64,000 nucleotides of DNA from Ammoniphilus sp. CFH 90114 (GCF_004123195.1 NZ_SDLI01000008.1:125117-189116), one strand, 5' to 3'; positions 46,397 to 57,204 are shown, numbered from the stretch's first letter. A program made the numbers and translations. The notes: generated by a model from the letters alone, not told the origin.

Positions 46397-47446
46397 TTAC
46401 TTTATACCGGCCACTTTTTCTAATCCTTCATGAGGGATGCCTTCCATTGGACATTCAGCTGTACCTACAGTAGTACGCGTAAACTTTTCTACATCTGTTC
46501 TTGCCTTCTCAGCATCTAGTACCCAGGTACGGTAGAATTCAAATGGACACTCCGCTAAGCCCCGATCACCCTCCCCAGAGTTAATTAAGCCCGTATATCC
46601 ACGGTGGAGAAGCTTGAATAAGTGGTTCTGAGATTGAGAATTTTTGCGGAAATCACGGATCTGAGAAACGGAGAGTTCCGCATACTGAATACCATTCTGT
46701 TCTGTTCCGCATTCACCTAACGTACGTCCATCAAATCCAATGATGGACGAATGACCGAAGTAGGAATACACCCCGTCAAAGCCAGTTGCATTTGCAACAG
46801 CCACATAGGTATTATTGGTCCACGCCATTGTCTTGGACATCATAATTTGTTGCTCTTTTGAAGGATACATATAACCTTGACAACGCACAATGAGTTCTGC
46901 TCCTTTCATTGCACAGTCACGCCAGATTTCCGGATAGTTACCGTCGTCACATATAATTAAACTTATCTTCAAGCCCTTTGGCCCTTCAGCTACATACGTA
47001 GTATCACCAGGATACCAACCCTCAATCGGACACCACGGGATAATTTTTCTATACTTTTGTACTATTTCACCTTTATTATTTATGAGTACCAATGTGTTGT
47101 AAGGAGCCTTATTTGGATGATCCTCATGTTGCTCTCCTGTCAACGAGAAGACGCCCCACGTATTAGCCTTACGGCAAGCTTCTCCAAAGATTGCTGTTTC
47201 CTCTCCTGGAATAATAGAAGCGGTGTCATACATCTCTTGCTCGTCGTACATGATTCCGTGAGTACTGTACTCCGGAAAAATAACAAGATCCATACCAGGT
47301 AAGCCCTGCTTCATCCCTACGATCATTTCTGCAATTTTATGGCAGTTCTCAATGACCCCCTCCCGTGTATGGAGGCGCGGCATTTTATAATTCACCACCG
47401 CAACTCCTACCGTATCGTGACTGCTAGAAATGTCTCCGTGTCTCAT
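46397..47446 (-). CDS. amiE: Aliphatic amidase
   Basis: The 349-residue nitrilase-superfamily enzyme hydrolyses short aliphatic amides to acid and ammonia. The catalytic residues fall at the classical positions of Pseudomonas AmiE: Glu59 (FPEYSTHG), Lys134 (KYRKIIPW), Glu142 and Cys166 ([10 protein letters not shown]). The start at 47446 gives the usual [10 protein letters not shown]-terminus and has GGGG 7 bases upstream. A near-perfect sigma-54 promoter lies about 85 bases upstream, so expression needs the divergent activator gene. Confidence 0.96.
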   Translation of the reverse strand: MRHGDISSSHDTVGVAVVNYKMPRLHTREGVIENCHKIAEMIVGMKQGLPGMDLVIFPEYSTHGIMYDEQEMYDTASIIPGEETAIFGEACRKANTWGVFSLTGEQHEDHPNKAPYNTLVLINNKGEIVQKYRKIIPWCPIEGWYPGDTTYVAEGPKGLKISLIICDDGNYPEIWRDCAMKGAELIVRCQGYMYPSKEQQIMMSKTMAWTNNTYVAVANATGFDGVYSYFGHSSIIGFDGRTLGECGTEQNGIQYAELSVSQIRDFRKNSQSQNHLFKLLHRGYTGLINSGEGDRGLAECPFEFYRTWVLDAEKARTDVEKFTRTTVGTAECPMEGIPHEGLEKVAGIK

Positions 47447-47528
47447 CCTCATACCCCTTTCGCATCGGTTATTTAGTTGGATCGCCCTGGACCCTTATGG
47501 ATCTCTTGGTTGATCTGCTATCTTACAT

Positions 47529-47544
47529 TGCAAAAGGCGTGCCA
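47529..47544 (-). promoter_or_regulatory. Sigma-54 promoter of the amidase operon
   Basis: On the minus strand TGGCACGCCTTTTGCA matches the sigma-54 consensus, with the -24 GG at 47543-47542 and the -12 GC at 47531-47530, exactly 10 bases apart. The AT-rich stretch at 47560-47720 would hold the activator binding sites and bending region. Confidence 0.88.
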
Positions 47545-47732
47545 ATTATAAAAACGCTTTATATTCCATAAATGAATAAAAGAGTAATAAATGGTTATGT
47601 ATCGAAATAATACAAATTATGTTTAAAAAATTCTAAAAATATTGTATTATATTGTATAATATCAAAGAAACATGTAAACTGTACCATTTGTATACACTGT
47701 CTTATATTTAAACAGGAAGGAAGAAGACGTTG

Positions 47733-50078
47733 ATGATATCTTTTCGTATTGGTCTACTTTTTTCTCTCACAGGTACTACTTCCACAACAGAGCAAGGACA
47801 ATTTCGAACCGCTCAATATGCCCTGGAAGAATATAATTGTAAAAAGGGACCTCATAACCTGAATATTACCTTTGAATTACGTAACATTCAGTCGGATCCG
47901 CAAATTTGTTATCAGCAAGCTTTGGCATTAGCGAAGGAAGGGATCAAAATATTTATTGGTTGCTATACTTCAGCATGTCGGAAAGCAATTCTTCCCGTAT
48001 TAGAGCAATATGAGTGTTTACTTGTATATCCTACTCTATATGAAGGTCAAGAAATCCACCCCAACGTCATTTACATAGGAGAGGTCCCTAACCAGCAAAT
48101 TGTTTCAATTTTACAATATATCTTGCCTTCCATTGGAAAGAAGATATATTTGATTGGTAACGACTATATCTATCCTCGATACACCAATCAGCAAATTAGA
48201 CAGCTCCTACTAGAACTAAATGGAACGGTCGTGGATGAGAAATATGTTCCCCTTGGGCACAAGCTTTTCACTACATTCCTACAAGAAATAGAAAGACTAA
48301 AACCTGATGCCATTATTTCCACCCTGGTAGGAGAAAGCATTTTACATTTTTATCAGCAATACTATGAATTAAACCTCAATCCCAAGCAGATTCCGATTTT
48401 TAGTCCAATTACGACTGAACTTGAAATTAAAAAGATGGGCCCAAAGTATGCTGCAGGTCATTATAGTGGTGTGAGCTATTTTCAATCCATAGAGAATTTA
48501 GATAACCATGTCTTCGTTAAAGGAATGAAAGATAAATTCGGGGAGGATACAGTCGTTTCCTCGGTAATGTGCAGTACCTATATTGGAGTGAATATGATCT
48601 TCGAAGCTCTTTCTGTGTCAGGAACCGCAGAGGTAGAGAAAATATTAAAGTTTCTATATGGACGAACCTTCCCTTCCCCCTGCGGACCTGTGCAGATGAA
48701 TCGAAATCACCATCTTTCTCGAAAAGTTTGGATTGGACAAGCAAACTTACAAGGGCAATTTGATATCTTGTGGAGTTCTGACCAGCCTATTGTTGCCAAG
48801 CCCTTGCTCAATGAAACAATCTATCAGAATAAGGTAGAGTTTGAAGAAGATCAGTGGAGAGCTATCATGGACTTATGGGGGAAAATCTCTCCTGAAGCAA
48901 TTTTAGTGATAGACGAGGACAATAAAGTAATATACGTCAGTCGGGAAGCTTTTTCTCATGTCCGGGCGAAAGTAGGGGAACTTATCTCTGATCATGAGCT
49001 AAATGAACTATCTTATTATCATGAGAGTGAAGTACATCCTCTTGGGACCTCTCGGTTCATCCGACTCTTGCAAAAAAGAAAAGATAGCGCAGATACGCCA
49101 CTTCTCCAAGAGTTTCAGTTCGATAGAATTCGGACTCGTAATCCTCTCTTTAAAAAGGAGCTTTCAATAGCTAAAATTGCCTCAGAGAGTGACGCCAACG
49201 TCCTCATTCTGGGGGACACCGGTACAGGGAAAGAAGTAATGGCTAGGGCTATCCACCAGCAGAGCTCAAGAAAGGAAGGGCCTTTTATAGCAGTAAACGC
49301 TGGTGCCATCCCTCGTGAACTTATTGCCAGTGAGCTATTTGGTTATATTGAAGGTGCTTTTACCGGCTCAAGAAAAGGCGGTGGAATCGGTAAATTTGAG
49401 GCTGCACATAGGGGAACTCTGTTTCTAGATGAGATCGGGGAGATGCCTCTTGAGTTGCAAGTAACCCTGCTTCGTGTATTGGAGGACCGTAAAGTCGTTC
49501 GAATCGGAGATCATAAGGAAAGACATATAGATGTTAGAATTATCGCCGCGACCAATCGTCACTTGGTGGAAGAGATTGCCTTCAAAGGATCTTTTCGATC
49601 AGATTTATTCTACCGTCTTAACGTCTTCATGATTAATATTCCTGCTTTGCAACAGCGATCCGAAGACATTGAGATCTTAGCCCTGCAATTTCTAAGAGAG
49701 TTTCATAAATATTATAAGAAAGGACCATTATCTCTATCCCCCGAGGTGCTTAAAGTCTTAAAGACACATTCCTGGCCTGGTAACATCCGTGAATTGCGAA
49801 ATATTATGGAGCGCTCCTTCCTGCTGGCTAAAGAAGAGAAAGCTGTTGAACTCTCTCACCTGCCCGATGTGCTTCGGAAGCATATAAGCACCCCCATACG
49901 TTCAATTGTTAATTTGAAGGATATAGAAAAAGAGACTATCCAAAAAGCCCTTCAAGAAGCTAGTAGTATAAGTGAAGCGGCTCGGAAGCTCGGTATCACA
50001 AGAGCCACCTTATATCGTAAGATGAATCACTGGAATATAAAAATCTGTTCTAAGGTTGATAGAAATTTAAGCTTTTGA
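47733..50078 (+). CDS. Sigma-54 activator with fused AmiC-like amide-sensing domain
   Basis: The protein has 781 residues. Residues 1 to about 365 form a periplasmic-binding-protein fold like the amide sensor AmiC/UrtA ([40 protein letters not shown]) but with no signal peptide, so it works in the cytoplasm. A PAS-like linker follows (about 385-440). The AAA+ sigma-54 activator domain has Walker A GDTGTGKE at 494-501, the sigma-54 loop as GAFTGS instead of GAFTGA at 541-546, and Walker [13 protein letters not shown] Fis-type helix-turn-helix ([18 protein letters not shown]) ends the protein. It faces the amiE operon with its sigma-54 promoter and most likely switches it on when an amide binds. 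Confidence 0.9.
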   Translation: MISFRIGLLFSLTGTTSTTEQGQFRTAQYALEEYNCKKGPHNLNITFELRNIQSDPQICYQQALALAKEGIKIFIGCYTSACRKAILPVLEQYECLLVYPTLYEGQEIHPNVIYIGEVPNQQIVSILQYILPSIGKKIYLIGNDYIYPRYTNQQIRQLLLELNGTVVDEKYVPLGHKLFTTFLQEIERLKPDAIISTLVGESILHFYQQYYELNLNPKQIPIFSPITTELEIKKMGPKYAAGHYSGVSYFQSIENLDNHVFVKGMKDKFGEDTVVSSVMCSTYIGVNMIFEALSVSGTAEVEKILKFLYGRTFPSPCGPVQMNRNHHLSRKVWIGQANLQGQFDILWSSDQPIVAKPLLNETIYQNKVEFEEDQWRAIMDLWGKISPEAILVIDEDNKVIYVSREAFSHVRAKVGELISDHELNELSYYHESEVHPLGTSRFIRLLQKRKDSADTPLLQEFQFDRIRTRNPLFKKELSIAKIASESDANVLILGDTGTGKEVMARAIHQQSSRKEGPFIAVNAGAIPRELIASELFGYIEGAFTGSRKGGGIGKFEAAHRGTLFLDEIGEMPLELQVTLLRVLEDRKVVRIGDHKERHIDVRIIAATNRHLVEEIAFKGSFRSDLFYRLNVFMINIPALQQRSEDIEILALQFLREFHKYYKKGPLSLSPEVLKVLKTHSWPGNIRELRNIMERSFLLAKEEKAVELSHLPDVLRKHISTPIRSIVNLKDIEKETIQKALQEASSISEAARKLGITRATLYRKMNHWNIKICSKVDRNLSF

Positions 50079-50489
50079 CGCAGCTCTTTTCAGTTATTTG
50101 TTTTTAAAAGTTAGTTAGCTATACTTTAAGTGTTATTAGGCAAAAGAATAAGACAAAAGAATAAAGATATAAGATGATTAGACAAGTTTTATGTAAATGG
50201 GCACCAATATTGGTCTAATGGAGGGAGCCGACACAACTCAGAGTTAGGCTTAATTAATTACACTCTCTTAGATTATAAAGTAAACACCCGATTTTCCTTA
50301 ATGGTAAAATTTCTATTTTATTATCCTCTAACAATTCCTAGCGTACCGTAATTCAATAACACCGAACTCAAAAGAGATGACATCTAATTACATTTTATTT
50401 TTCATCTTCTTTTGAGATCTTTCTGCTAGAAAATGATACGTTAATATGACTTCATTCAATAGAATCCATATAAAAAATAACTTTCAATT
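50079..50489. other. Intergenic, no gene recognised
   Basis: AT-rich sequence between the activator gene and the IS element. No open frame with a ribosome binding site is visible and no strong terminator is seen. The last nine bases before the IS (CTTTCAATT) are nearly repeated after it. Confidence 0.5.
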
Positions 50490-50739
50490 CAGTAGTGTTG
50501 CATAAAAATAGTCTGGATTAATTACGAAATATTCATATTAAGGATTTGGTATCCTTGGGCCAAAGAACCGATAACCTAGTAAAGGTGATCACTGTCCATT
50601 TTATTTTATCCCATGAAATGTAGTTCCTGTGAACAACTTTACATTTCAACTTGGGTGTGGTCTTAACCTTGCTGTCCATGTATCTGAAGGTTTCCATAAT
50701 AATACTTTTAACCAGCGTGTAATTTGCAGCAGAGATTGT

Positions 50740-51599
50740 TTAGATTGTGTCTCCATCTGGATCATTACCATTAAACAGTAAGTAAATCAAGGAGAGATAC
50801 ACTTGATTTAATACGGCTTTTTCGTCCGTTCCGTAAAGGGGCTTGATTTTTAAATGCTGTTTCACCCATTTAAAAAACAGCTTCGGGTAAAGGACTGGCG
50901 CGGTGTCGTTTGCAATCCGTTTCCAGCCCCTCCCCATAAGAATTGCTCGTGAGGTTTTCCCTCAAGCAGCTCACCCAGTAAACTTCGTCAAGAGGGTTAT
51001 GAGACCTATCAACTGGCGACCACTTTCATCGGTATCCATCTACGTTTTTGAGAGGCTGTACTTTCCAATCCCAGTACAGTCCCAAAACACTCTCCAAGTT
51101 CTTCGGCTTCTAGATCAAACCGATTCGTAAGAAATCGAATGATTTTTCCTTCGGAATCCGTGGTTTCAATCAATCTTAAGACATTATCCATTCTGATTTC
51201 ATGGGGTTCCCATGAGCCCCATGAAATCAGAATGGGTGAATTGTCAGGTACTTTAAACGACTCTAAGACCCTGAAAATCGCGTTTTTCTTTAACCTTGTC
51301 GCGAAGAAAATACCATGGTCACAGTACCGATCAAACTTTTCATAATCGACGTAGCCTCGATCAAACACGTACATGACAACTTTTTCATCAATGAGAATTT
51401 CCATTTGTGTGATCATTTTTTCCAGCGATTTCCACGACAAAATATTCCGGAAAACACGTAAGCCTTCTCTCTGCTGAAGTTGGGCATGTAAAAATACCAG
51501 AAGGTAGGCTTTAGTCGATAGCTTCTTCACATACTTATCTTGCTGGGTTTCTTCCACTCTTTGTAGAAATTTTACAGAACTGATAGGAGAGCAATCCAT
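50740..51599 (-). pseudogene. IS4/IS231-type transposase, disrupted
   Basis: The main surviving part (51599 to about 51009) contains KKLSTKAYLLVFLHAQLQQR, YVFDRGYVDYEKFDRYCDHG and FATRLKKNA, typical of IS4-family transposases. The C-terminal part in another frame has FFKWVKQHLKIKPLYGTDEK. An unusual inverted duplication (51190-51233) is embedded in the middle and replaces the normal sequence. Confidence 0.8.
51190..51233. repeat. Perfect 17-bp inverted repeat inside the transposase
   Basis: ATTCTGATTTCATGGGG (51190-51206) is exactly complementary to 51217-51233 with a 10-base loop. In protein it creates PILISWGSWEPHEIRMDN on the minus strand. It looks like a template-switch scar rather than a native part of the gene. 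Confidence 0.75.
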
Positions 51600-51763
51600 T
51601 TACCAAATGATGAAAGTAGTGTATTCTTGTCCATAGGCTTCTCCTTTATGTTGGATTTGGGGACAGGAATCAGCTGTACATCCACTATAAAGGATTTTTT
51701 TCTGCACTCATCAATATTAAAAATAATTAGAAAATATTAATGCAACACTACTGCTTTCAAATA

Positions 51764-52183
51764 CTATAATTTACATATAATATAAATTATACAACTAGTT
51801 AAAGTAAGAAAGGATCGTTGATTTAAACTAGGCGGCTCTCTACCCTGTTCTTTCTTGGCCGTTTCAGTTATATGTCCCCACAAGTTAAATAGATTTATCA
51901 AAAGTTATTACTGCACTATTCTCACGTTAGCTTAATAACTTTCATCTCATAAACAAATATTATTGAGACTATTCTGTTAAACACTTTGTATTGGATAATC
52001 AGCTTGCTAAATAATGTTTCAAAAGTAATCACAAATAAAGTCTCAATCTATTCTAGATTAAGACCTTTGAGACAATGTTTTTTAATGTTTATCGTACTTA
52101 CCGTGTTTTGCTGGCACTACTCCTTAAGCTGATTTTAAGATCTACGACCTCCTTTCAAACTGGTAACCATCCTAAAAAACTAA
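51764..52183. other. Intergenic, no gene recognised
   Basis: AT-rich sequence with stops in all frames. A small palindrome (AATCTATTCTAGATTA near 52047) is present. No gene or promoter can be supported with confidence. Confidence 0.5.
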
Positions 52184-52212
52184 AAAGTGGCTAGACTATG
52201 TCTAACCACTTT
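52184..52212 (-). terminator. Terminator after the replication-relaxation-like gene
   Basis: On the minus strand AAAGTGGTTAGA pairs with TCTAGCCACTTT (one imperfect pair), followed by TTTAGTTTTTTAG. It starts eight bases after the gene's stop. Confidence 0.8.
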
Positions 52213-52219
52213 CACTTAT

Positions 52220-53008
52220 TCACGATGTTTTATAGTTTTCAAATGAAGAAGCCACTCTCGATGGTCTATCGTCCCTTTCTTTTGATTTAAAGACAGGAAC
52301 TAATTCAGATACCCAGTCACCATTTTCGGATCTATAAAAACTTTTACTTAAATCGGTTTTCAGTAGATGATAATCCGTAGTTACTCGAAAAAAGGGATTT
52401 TCAATCGCTAATAACTCATTTGCTTGATTCAGATCTTCTACAACAAGAAGTGTCCTCATTTTTTCCTTGTGATATAAAAAATGCTTAACGATAGGCTGCA
52501 TCGATCCCCTTATAATCCCTAGTCTATAATCTATCTTATTAAGAGTTAGGGCACCATCAAATGGACTTGGAAACGGAAGAATCTCTACGTGCTCATCTAC
52601 TTCAGAAAAACGGACAAACACTTGGTTTAATAGAATATTTCGAAGAAGGTTTTCTATATTTTTGGTTGGTTCATTTTGAACACCTAATTTTTTGGCAAGA
52701 TTCGGATGCAAAGTATAAATAGGATTTTTGGCTCCTGTTAGGGGATGGATTAACCCATGTTCTACAATCACACCCAGATCTCTTAATCTATCGACAGCCA
52801 CTTTTCCCCGTCGTAAATTACGACTGAGTTGCTTTGCTAATTGATTTTTCGTAGCATACTGCCAAACTTCAAAGCGCTTTAGTACTCTTTGTTCGTTTTC
52901 ACTTAGTGAGATTTTCTTTTCTTTTGTCTCTATCTTTCCCCATCTAATTTGGTATTTCATGAGCATGGAAAATGGGGAAAGGGATAGGGCTGGAATATTT
53001 TCGTTCAC
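52220..53008 (-). CDS. Replication-relaxation-like winged-helix protein
   Basis: The 262-residue protein has an N-terminal winged helix-turn-helix (VLKRFEVWQYATKNQLAKQL, then RGKVAVDRLRDLGVIVEHGL) as in the plasmid replication-relaxation family, which is common on conjugative elements and plasmids of Firmicutes. The C-terminal half (ILPFPSPFDGALTLNKIDYR) is conserved-looking but of unknown function. The start is GTG at 53008 behind a GGTGG-type site. It suggests a decayed conjugative or plasmid-derived island. Confidence 0.6.
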   Translation of the reverse strand: MNENIPALSLSPFSMLMKYQIRWGKIETKEKKISLSENEQRVLKRFEVWQYATKNQLAKQLSRNLRRGKVAVDRLRDLGVIVEHGLIHPLTGAKNPIYTLHPNLAKKLGVQNEPTKNIENLLRNILLNQVFVRFSEVDEHVEILPFPSPFDGALTLNKIDYRLGIIRGSMQPIVKHFLYHKEKMRTLLVVEDLNQANELLAIENPFFRVTTDYHLLKTDLSKSFYRSENGDWVSELVPVFKSKERDDRPSRVASSFENYKTS

Positions 53009-53047
53009 TTAAACACCACCTAAAACCTCCTAAAAAGGAGTTTTCGT

Positions 53048-53640
53048 TTAGATTTTTTTCAAAATAACTCCACGTATTTGTTTGTCTTTGTTGGAGATTT
53101 CGTGAATGTCGATTAATACTTGATCTCCTTTATGGACCATGCCAACCTTCGGAGAAGGCAACTTCATTAACCCGTCTACCCCTGGTTCTAAATTAACAAA
53201 GACGCCGTATTCCTGTACTCCACTCACCGTGCAATGTATTGATTTTTTTTGTTATACCTTAGAGCACAATCGGGCCATGGGTTAGGTAGCAGCGCTTTAT
53301 AACCCTTACATGTTTTTCTTTTCGGTTTAGTTCTACGACACGGACAACTAGCTCTTGACCTACTTTATATTTGTCAGATAACTCATCAATCCATTCGTAT
53401 GATAAATCTTCTAGAGGTACGTTCACCGTTATTCCACCAATCTCTACAACTAAAGATCTACGATTAAATCCAATCACTTTTGCAATCACCTTCTGAGCTT
53501 CTTTTAACATATCCCAAGTAAGACCTTGCAGATGTTCTACGGCATCTTTTCTAGAAGCTACAAAGGTTTCCCCTTCTTAGTATTTACGTACGTAACAATA
53601 TGGTTGTATAATATATCCGGGATAGACAACTTCATCCTAT
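53048..53640 (-). pseudogene. S1-domain RNA-binding protein, frameshifted
   Basis: Pieces of one protein lie in different minus-strand frames: ETFVASRKDAVEHLQGLTWD, then an S1-like repeat (KVIGFNRRSLVVEIGGITVN), then ALLPNPWPDCALRYN in a shifted frame, then a canonical S1 repeat (VSGVQEYGVFVNLEPGVDGL). At least two frame changes and an in-frame stop break it. Such two-S1 proteins occur on Bacillales mobile elements. Confidence 0.7.
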
Positions 53641-53715
53641 TATGGTGCCTATTTACCAAAACTGGAAGCACTAGTTGTTACAACTAAAAATTTAATATGA
53701 AAGGAAGTTGGAAAA

Positions 53716-54454
53716 ATGGATTGGTTGAATGATTACTTTGATTCTTATGAAAGAAATGCACGTTCCTGCATTGATCATCCTTTCACCTAGATTTCTAACA
53801 GTCTACTGCTTATTTCCAGCTCTAAGAGATTTAATTTCCGTAGCTGTTGGCACAATCTTTTTCTTAGCTATCTCTTATTTATTAGGGAAGTTGTCTAGAA
53901 ACATCGGGTGGAGAAAACAAGCAAGATTGCTAGTCAAATGGGATGGAATGCCTAGTACAAGGTTCCTTCGCCATAGGGACACGAATATTGATGTATACAC
54001 CAAACGAAGATACCACAAATATCTCCAGAATTGTGTTCCCGATCTGGTAATTCCTACTCCTGAAGAAGAGTTGGTAGACCCTGCGAAGGCTGACTTAATT
54101 TATGAATCAGCAGTTAAGTGGCTTTTAAAAAAGGCAAGAGACTCTGAAACATATAATTTGCTATTTCATGAAAATATCAGTTATGGGTTTGCACGGAATC
54201 TTTGGGCTATGAAATGGTGGGGACTTTTTGTTAACTTACTAGTTTTATTGGGTACAGTCGCATTAATTAATAAACGATACCATTTTGATTTATACGCAAT
54301 ACCACCTGAGGTATGGTTAGCTGTTACAGTTACTGTCTTTGTTATGATTGTTCTTTTATTTTTCACACAATCATCTGTCCATAACAAAGCAAAAGCTTAT
54401 GCGCGGACTTTACTTGAGGTATGTGACGAAGAATATGATGAAAAATTAGCATAG
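53716..54454 (+). pseudogene. Four-span membrane protein with N-terminal frameshift
   Basis: The ribosome binding site AAGGAAG leads to ATG 53716 (MDWLNDYFDSYERNA), but this frame stops after 23 residues. The rest of the protein continues in another frame from about 53765: two N-terminal spans (LISVAVGTIFFLAISYLLGK), a cytoplasmic block (MPSTRFLRHRDTNIDVYTKR), YGFARNLWAMKWWG, and two C-terminal spans. A shorter 241-residue product could still be made from 53729. It is paired with the metallo-beta-lactamase-fold gene 15 bases downstream; the pair may be a defence or stress module, but this is inference. Confidence 0.6.
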
Positions 54455-54468
54455 AAAGGTGTGTTATT

Positions 54469-55353
54469 ATGAGTATCATTAAATCGTTTTCTGTCGGCAA
54501 TGGAGATATGTTTTATATCTACCATAACTCTGATAATTTCACGATTATAGATTGTTGTCTTTCTGACGAGAACAAAGAGAAGATTGTTGATGAAATTTTA
54601 GCAGAGTTAAATAACAAGATAATCAAAAGGTTTATATCGCCTCATCCTGATGAGGATCACCTATGCGGTTTGGAGTATCTTGACGATAGGATCGGGATTA
54701 TTAATTTTTACTGTGTTGAAAATGAAGCTACAAAAGAAGATGAAAGCCTAGATTTTTAAAAATACTGTGAACTTAGGGATTCCAATAAAGCCTTTCATAT
54801 TAAACAAGGATCTCGTAGGAAATGGATGAATGAAAGATGCGAAGAACGAGGAAGCTCAGGTATTAATATTTTATGGCCTGATACAGACAATGCAGATTTT
54901 AAGGATGCGTTAGCTAAAGCGAAAAAAGGAGAAAGCCCAAACAATATATCAGCTATTATAAAATACAGCTTAAAAGATGGTATAGATGCTTTGTGGATGG
55001 GCGATTTAGAAACTAATTTCATGGAAAAAATCAAAGATAAAGTTGACTGGCCAAAAGTAGATATTTTGTTTGCTCCACACCACGGTAGGGAAAGTGGAAA
55101 GGTACCAAAGGAAATTCTTGATAAACTAGACCCTAAAATTGTAATTATAGGGGAAGCACCATCTGAGCATTTAAATTATTATGAGGGTTATAACAAGATT
55201 ACTCAAAACTCAGCAGGGGATATCATCTTTGAATGCCTAACTAATAAGGTTAACATTTTTGTGTCAAGCGACAAATATGCAGTTGATTTTTTAGACAACG
55301 AAAACGTTGATAACATGGGAGAACATAAATATATTGGTACATTAAATATATAA
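54469..55353 (+). pseudogene. ComEC/Rec2-like metallo-beta-lactamase-fold protein, split by one stop
   Basis: This single 295-codon frame is interrupted by one TAA at about 54757. The N-terminal part has the metal motif SPHPDEDH; the C-terminal part has DGIDALWMGDLETNF and the second metal block FAPHHGRESGK. Such soluble ComEC/Rec2-like hydrolases probably act on nucleic acids or nucleotides. The frame is preserved on both sides, so the stop is recent. AAAGGTG precedes the ATG. It is the second gene of the pair. Confidence 0.75.
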
Positions 55354-55416
55354 TTTTATAACTTGATGGATCATTTTCAAGAATAGTCCGCTGGTCAACA
55401 AATGGCGGGTCTAATT

Positions 55417-56244
55417 TTACACTTTACTTGATTTGCTCAAATAGTCTTGCCAGTAGTTCTCTTCATCCCCCACAATTTCATGCAACCAGAAATACATCAT
55501 TATCACTTCAAGTAATTGCTTTTTACCCTTAACAAAAGGTTTACCCGATATTCTCGTGTAGAGCGAATTTAAATTAAATAAATTACTTTTTTGTTTAAAG
55601 TCATATTCATATTTCCTCCAGCTTTCATTACTCTTAATTCTGTGCTTCACCGGCCATTGTTCTTCATTATTAAAAAACTGACTAACCCAATCTGAAGCAA
55701 ATACGAACAAATTAACCATATACTTTTTCCACGTTTCTTCTGCCCATTGATTTATTTCTTCTGAAATAAATATGCTATTAATATGACCTTTCGGCTGACT
55801 TTGGATATGATGATGATCCTTAATAAACAGAAATAGTAATTCGGTTTGGTCCTTCAAAAACGGATTATTCTTAATTAACTGTGCGTAACAGTCATATGAC
55901 AAGCTTCTGAATTCGCTGTCGGAATGGTACAAAAAGAAAAGCTCCTCCTTCTTAAGAATGTTGATGATGGAACGATTTAATTGCTTTTCATATTGATCAT
56001 AAATACCAATTACCCATTCTTGTATTTCTGCCTCATATTGAGAGAGAGTTTTCCTGTATTTTTCAAGTCTCTCATTATTTAAAAATGTCTGCTCGTTCAT
56101 CTTTGCCATATCTAAATATTGATTGAAATACTCAAATACATAATTAACACACGTTTTCATATTCTCCATTCGAGCTTCCAAATTAAACTCATTCAAATTG
56201 TCCTCTTTTTTTCTTTGGGCGATATATTCCTCTATAGTTTTCAT
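55417..56244 (-). CDS. Hypothetical protein
   Basis: The family is not recognised. The 275-residue protein is soluble, helical and rich in aromatic and charged residues (NYVFEYFNQYLDMAKMNEQT, FLFIKDHHHIQSQPKGHINS, LLEVIMMYFWLHEIVGDEEN). AGGAGA precedes the ATG. It is convergent to the metallo-beta-lactamase-fold gene and lies in the accessory island. The frame is intact. Confidence 0.65.
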   Translation of the reverse strand: MKTIEEYIAQRKKEDNLNEFNLEARMENMKTCVNYVFEYFNQYLDMAKMNEQTFLNNERLEKYRKTLSQYEAEIQEWVIGIYDQYEKQLNRSIINILKKEELFFLYHSDSEFRSLSYDCYAQLIKNNPFLKDQTELLFLFIKDHHHIQSQPKGHINSIFISEEINQWAEETWKKYMVNLFVFASDWVSQFFNNEEQWPVKHRIKSNESWRKYEYDFKQKSNLFNLNSLYTRISGKPFVKGKKQLLEVIMMYFWLHEIVGDEENYWQDYLSKSSKV

Positions 56245-56606
56245 AAACTATCTCCTACATTAATTATTTTAGTCAGTTATTTATAGATTCATCGACTCCT
56301 ACCCGAAAACCATTCCTGTCATTTCGCCATATAATAACTAAGATAATCTATTATTCCTTTAATTAATAGAGTTACAGTTTTAACCAGTGTGTTGTCCACC
56401 ACGATGCCACTCAACCTTCGACTTATAGAACTTAACTACTAGTATACCCCTATCCTTCATTTATTTTTAAAATTAATAATAAAAATAATAGTCATATAAA
56501 ATAGAAATCAGATAATCACAAAGTTATAAGTGTTAGTGCTCCAATATAATGTCCATAGTTTGACGGTGTATGCTGTCCAGCTGATGACGCCTAAGCTGAC
56601 CAATAG
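56245..56606. other. Intergenic, no gene recognised
   Basis: AT-rich sequence between the hypothetical gene and the IS21 end. The promoter of the minus-strand gene at 56244 should be here, but no box pair stands out. Confidence 0.45.
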
Positions 56607-56657
56607 AATAGCTAGGAAAGCTAGGAAGCAGATAGTTCCCTGCATCCTAGCTATTTT
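56607..56657. repeat. 11-bp inverted repeat at the IS21 left edge
   Basis: AATAGCTAGGA (56607-56617) pairs with TCCTAGCTATT (56645-56655), with an inner GCAG/CTGC pair possible and a short T-run after it. It directly abuts the proposed left end of the IS21 element and may be an older terminator. Confidence 0.45.
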
Positions 56658-56736
56658 GTCAAGGCCGGAATAAAAGTTTAGGATATAGCCAAGTTAATTT
56701 TTTAGAATGTGGTCAGATAGGGTGTGGGTGTGACAT

Positions 56737-56767
56737 ATAGGGGAAGGGGGGAACCCCCTTCCCCTAT
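56737..56767. repeat. 14-bp inverted repeat over the istB stop codon
   Basis: ATAGGGGAAGGGGG (56737-56750) is exactly complementary to 56754-56767 with a 3-base loop. It overlaps the 3' end of istB and forms a very stable G/C hairpin, probably the element's transcription barrier, although it lacks a clear T-run. Confidence 0.65.
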
Positions 56768-57204
56768 GTTGTCGGCGCGGCGGAGGTGGGGACCACCCCG
56801 GCGCGGATCTTTTCCTTAAGACGGTACGAATCACCGCGAATATTAAATACACTACTATGATGTAGCAGCCGATCTAAAATGGCCGTAGCTAACACGGTGT
56901 CTCCCAGCATGTCGCCCCATTCACTGTAGGACTTATTCGAAGTAAGAAGAATAGACCCTTTTTCATAACGCTTGGAGACAACTTGAAACAGCATATGGGC
57001 ACTCACGGGATCAAACTTTGCGTATCCTACCTCATCTAGAATGAGGACAGTTGGCCGGGTGTAACGGCGGAGAAACTTTTCTATCTTTTTCTCCTCAACG
57101 GCTTCATTGGCTTGTTCAATGAAGTCCTCACAAGATACATAAAAAGCAGTATGCCCTTGATCAATAACTTCTAAGGCAACTCCAATGGCTAAATGGGTTT
57201 TTCC
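56764..57204 (-). pseudogene. istB: istB, C-terminal fragment
   Basis: The part after the insertion begins at KTHLAIGVALEVIDQG (the second half of Walker A) and continues with Walker B VLILDEVGYAKFD, LLTSNKSYSEWGDMLGD and LDRLLHHSSVFNIRGDSYRL. It carries all C-terminal features of IstB helper ATPases. The N-terminal piece is at 60687-61022; joined, they give a normal protein of about 258 residues. No start codon of its own is evident. Confidence 0.85.

Larger units (their letters stand above)
50490..51754. mobile_element. Degenerate IS4/IS231-type insertion sequence
   Basis: The ends carry perfect inverted repeats CAGTAGTGTTGCAT (50490 onward) and ATGCAACACTACTG (ending 51754). Flanking CTTTCAATT (50481-50489) and CTTTCAAAT (51755-51763) look like a target duplication with one later change. 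The single transposase inside is broken, so the element is dead unless helped in trans. Confidence 0.85.

Noticed and set aside
47560-47720. Specific enhancer sites for the sigma-54 activator
   Set aside because: Several imperfect AT-rich palindromes are visible, but none repeats clearly enough to be called.
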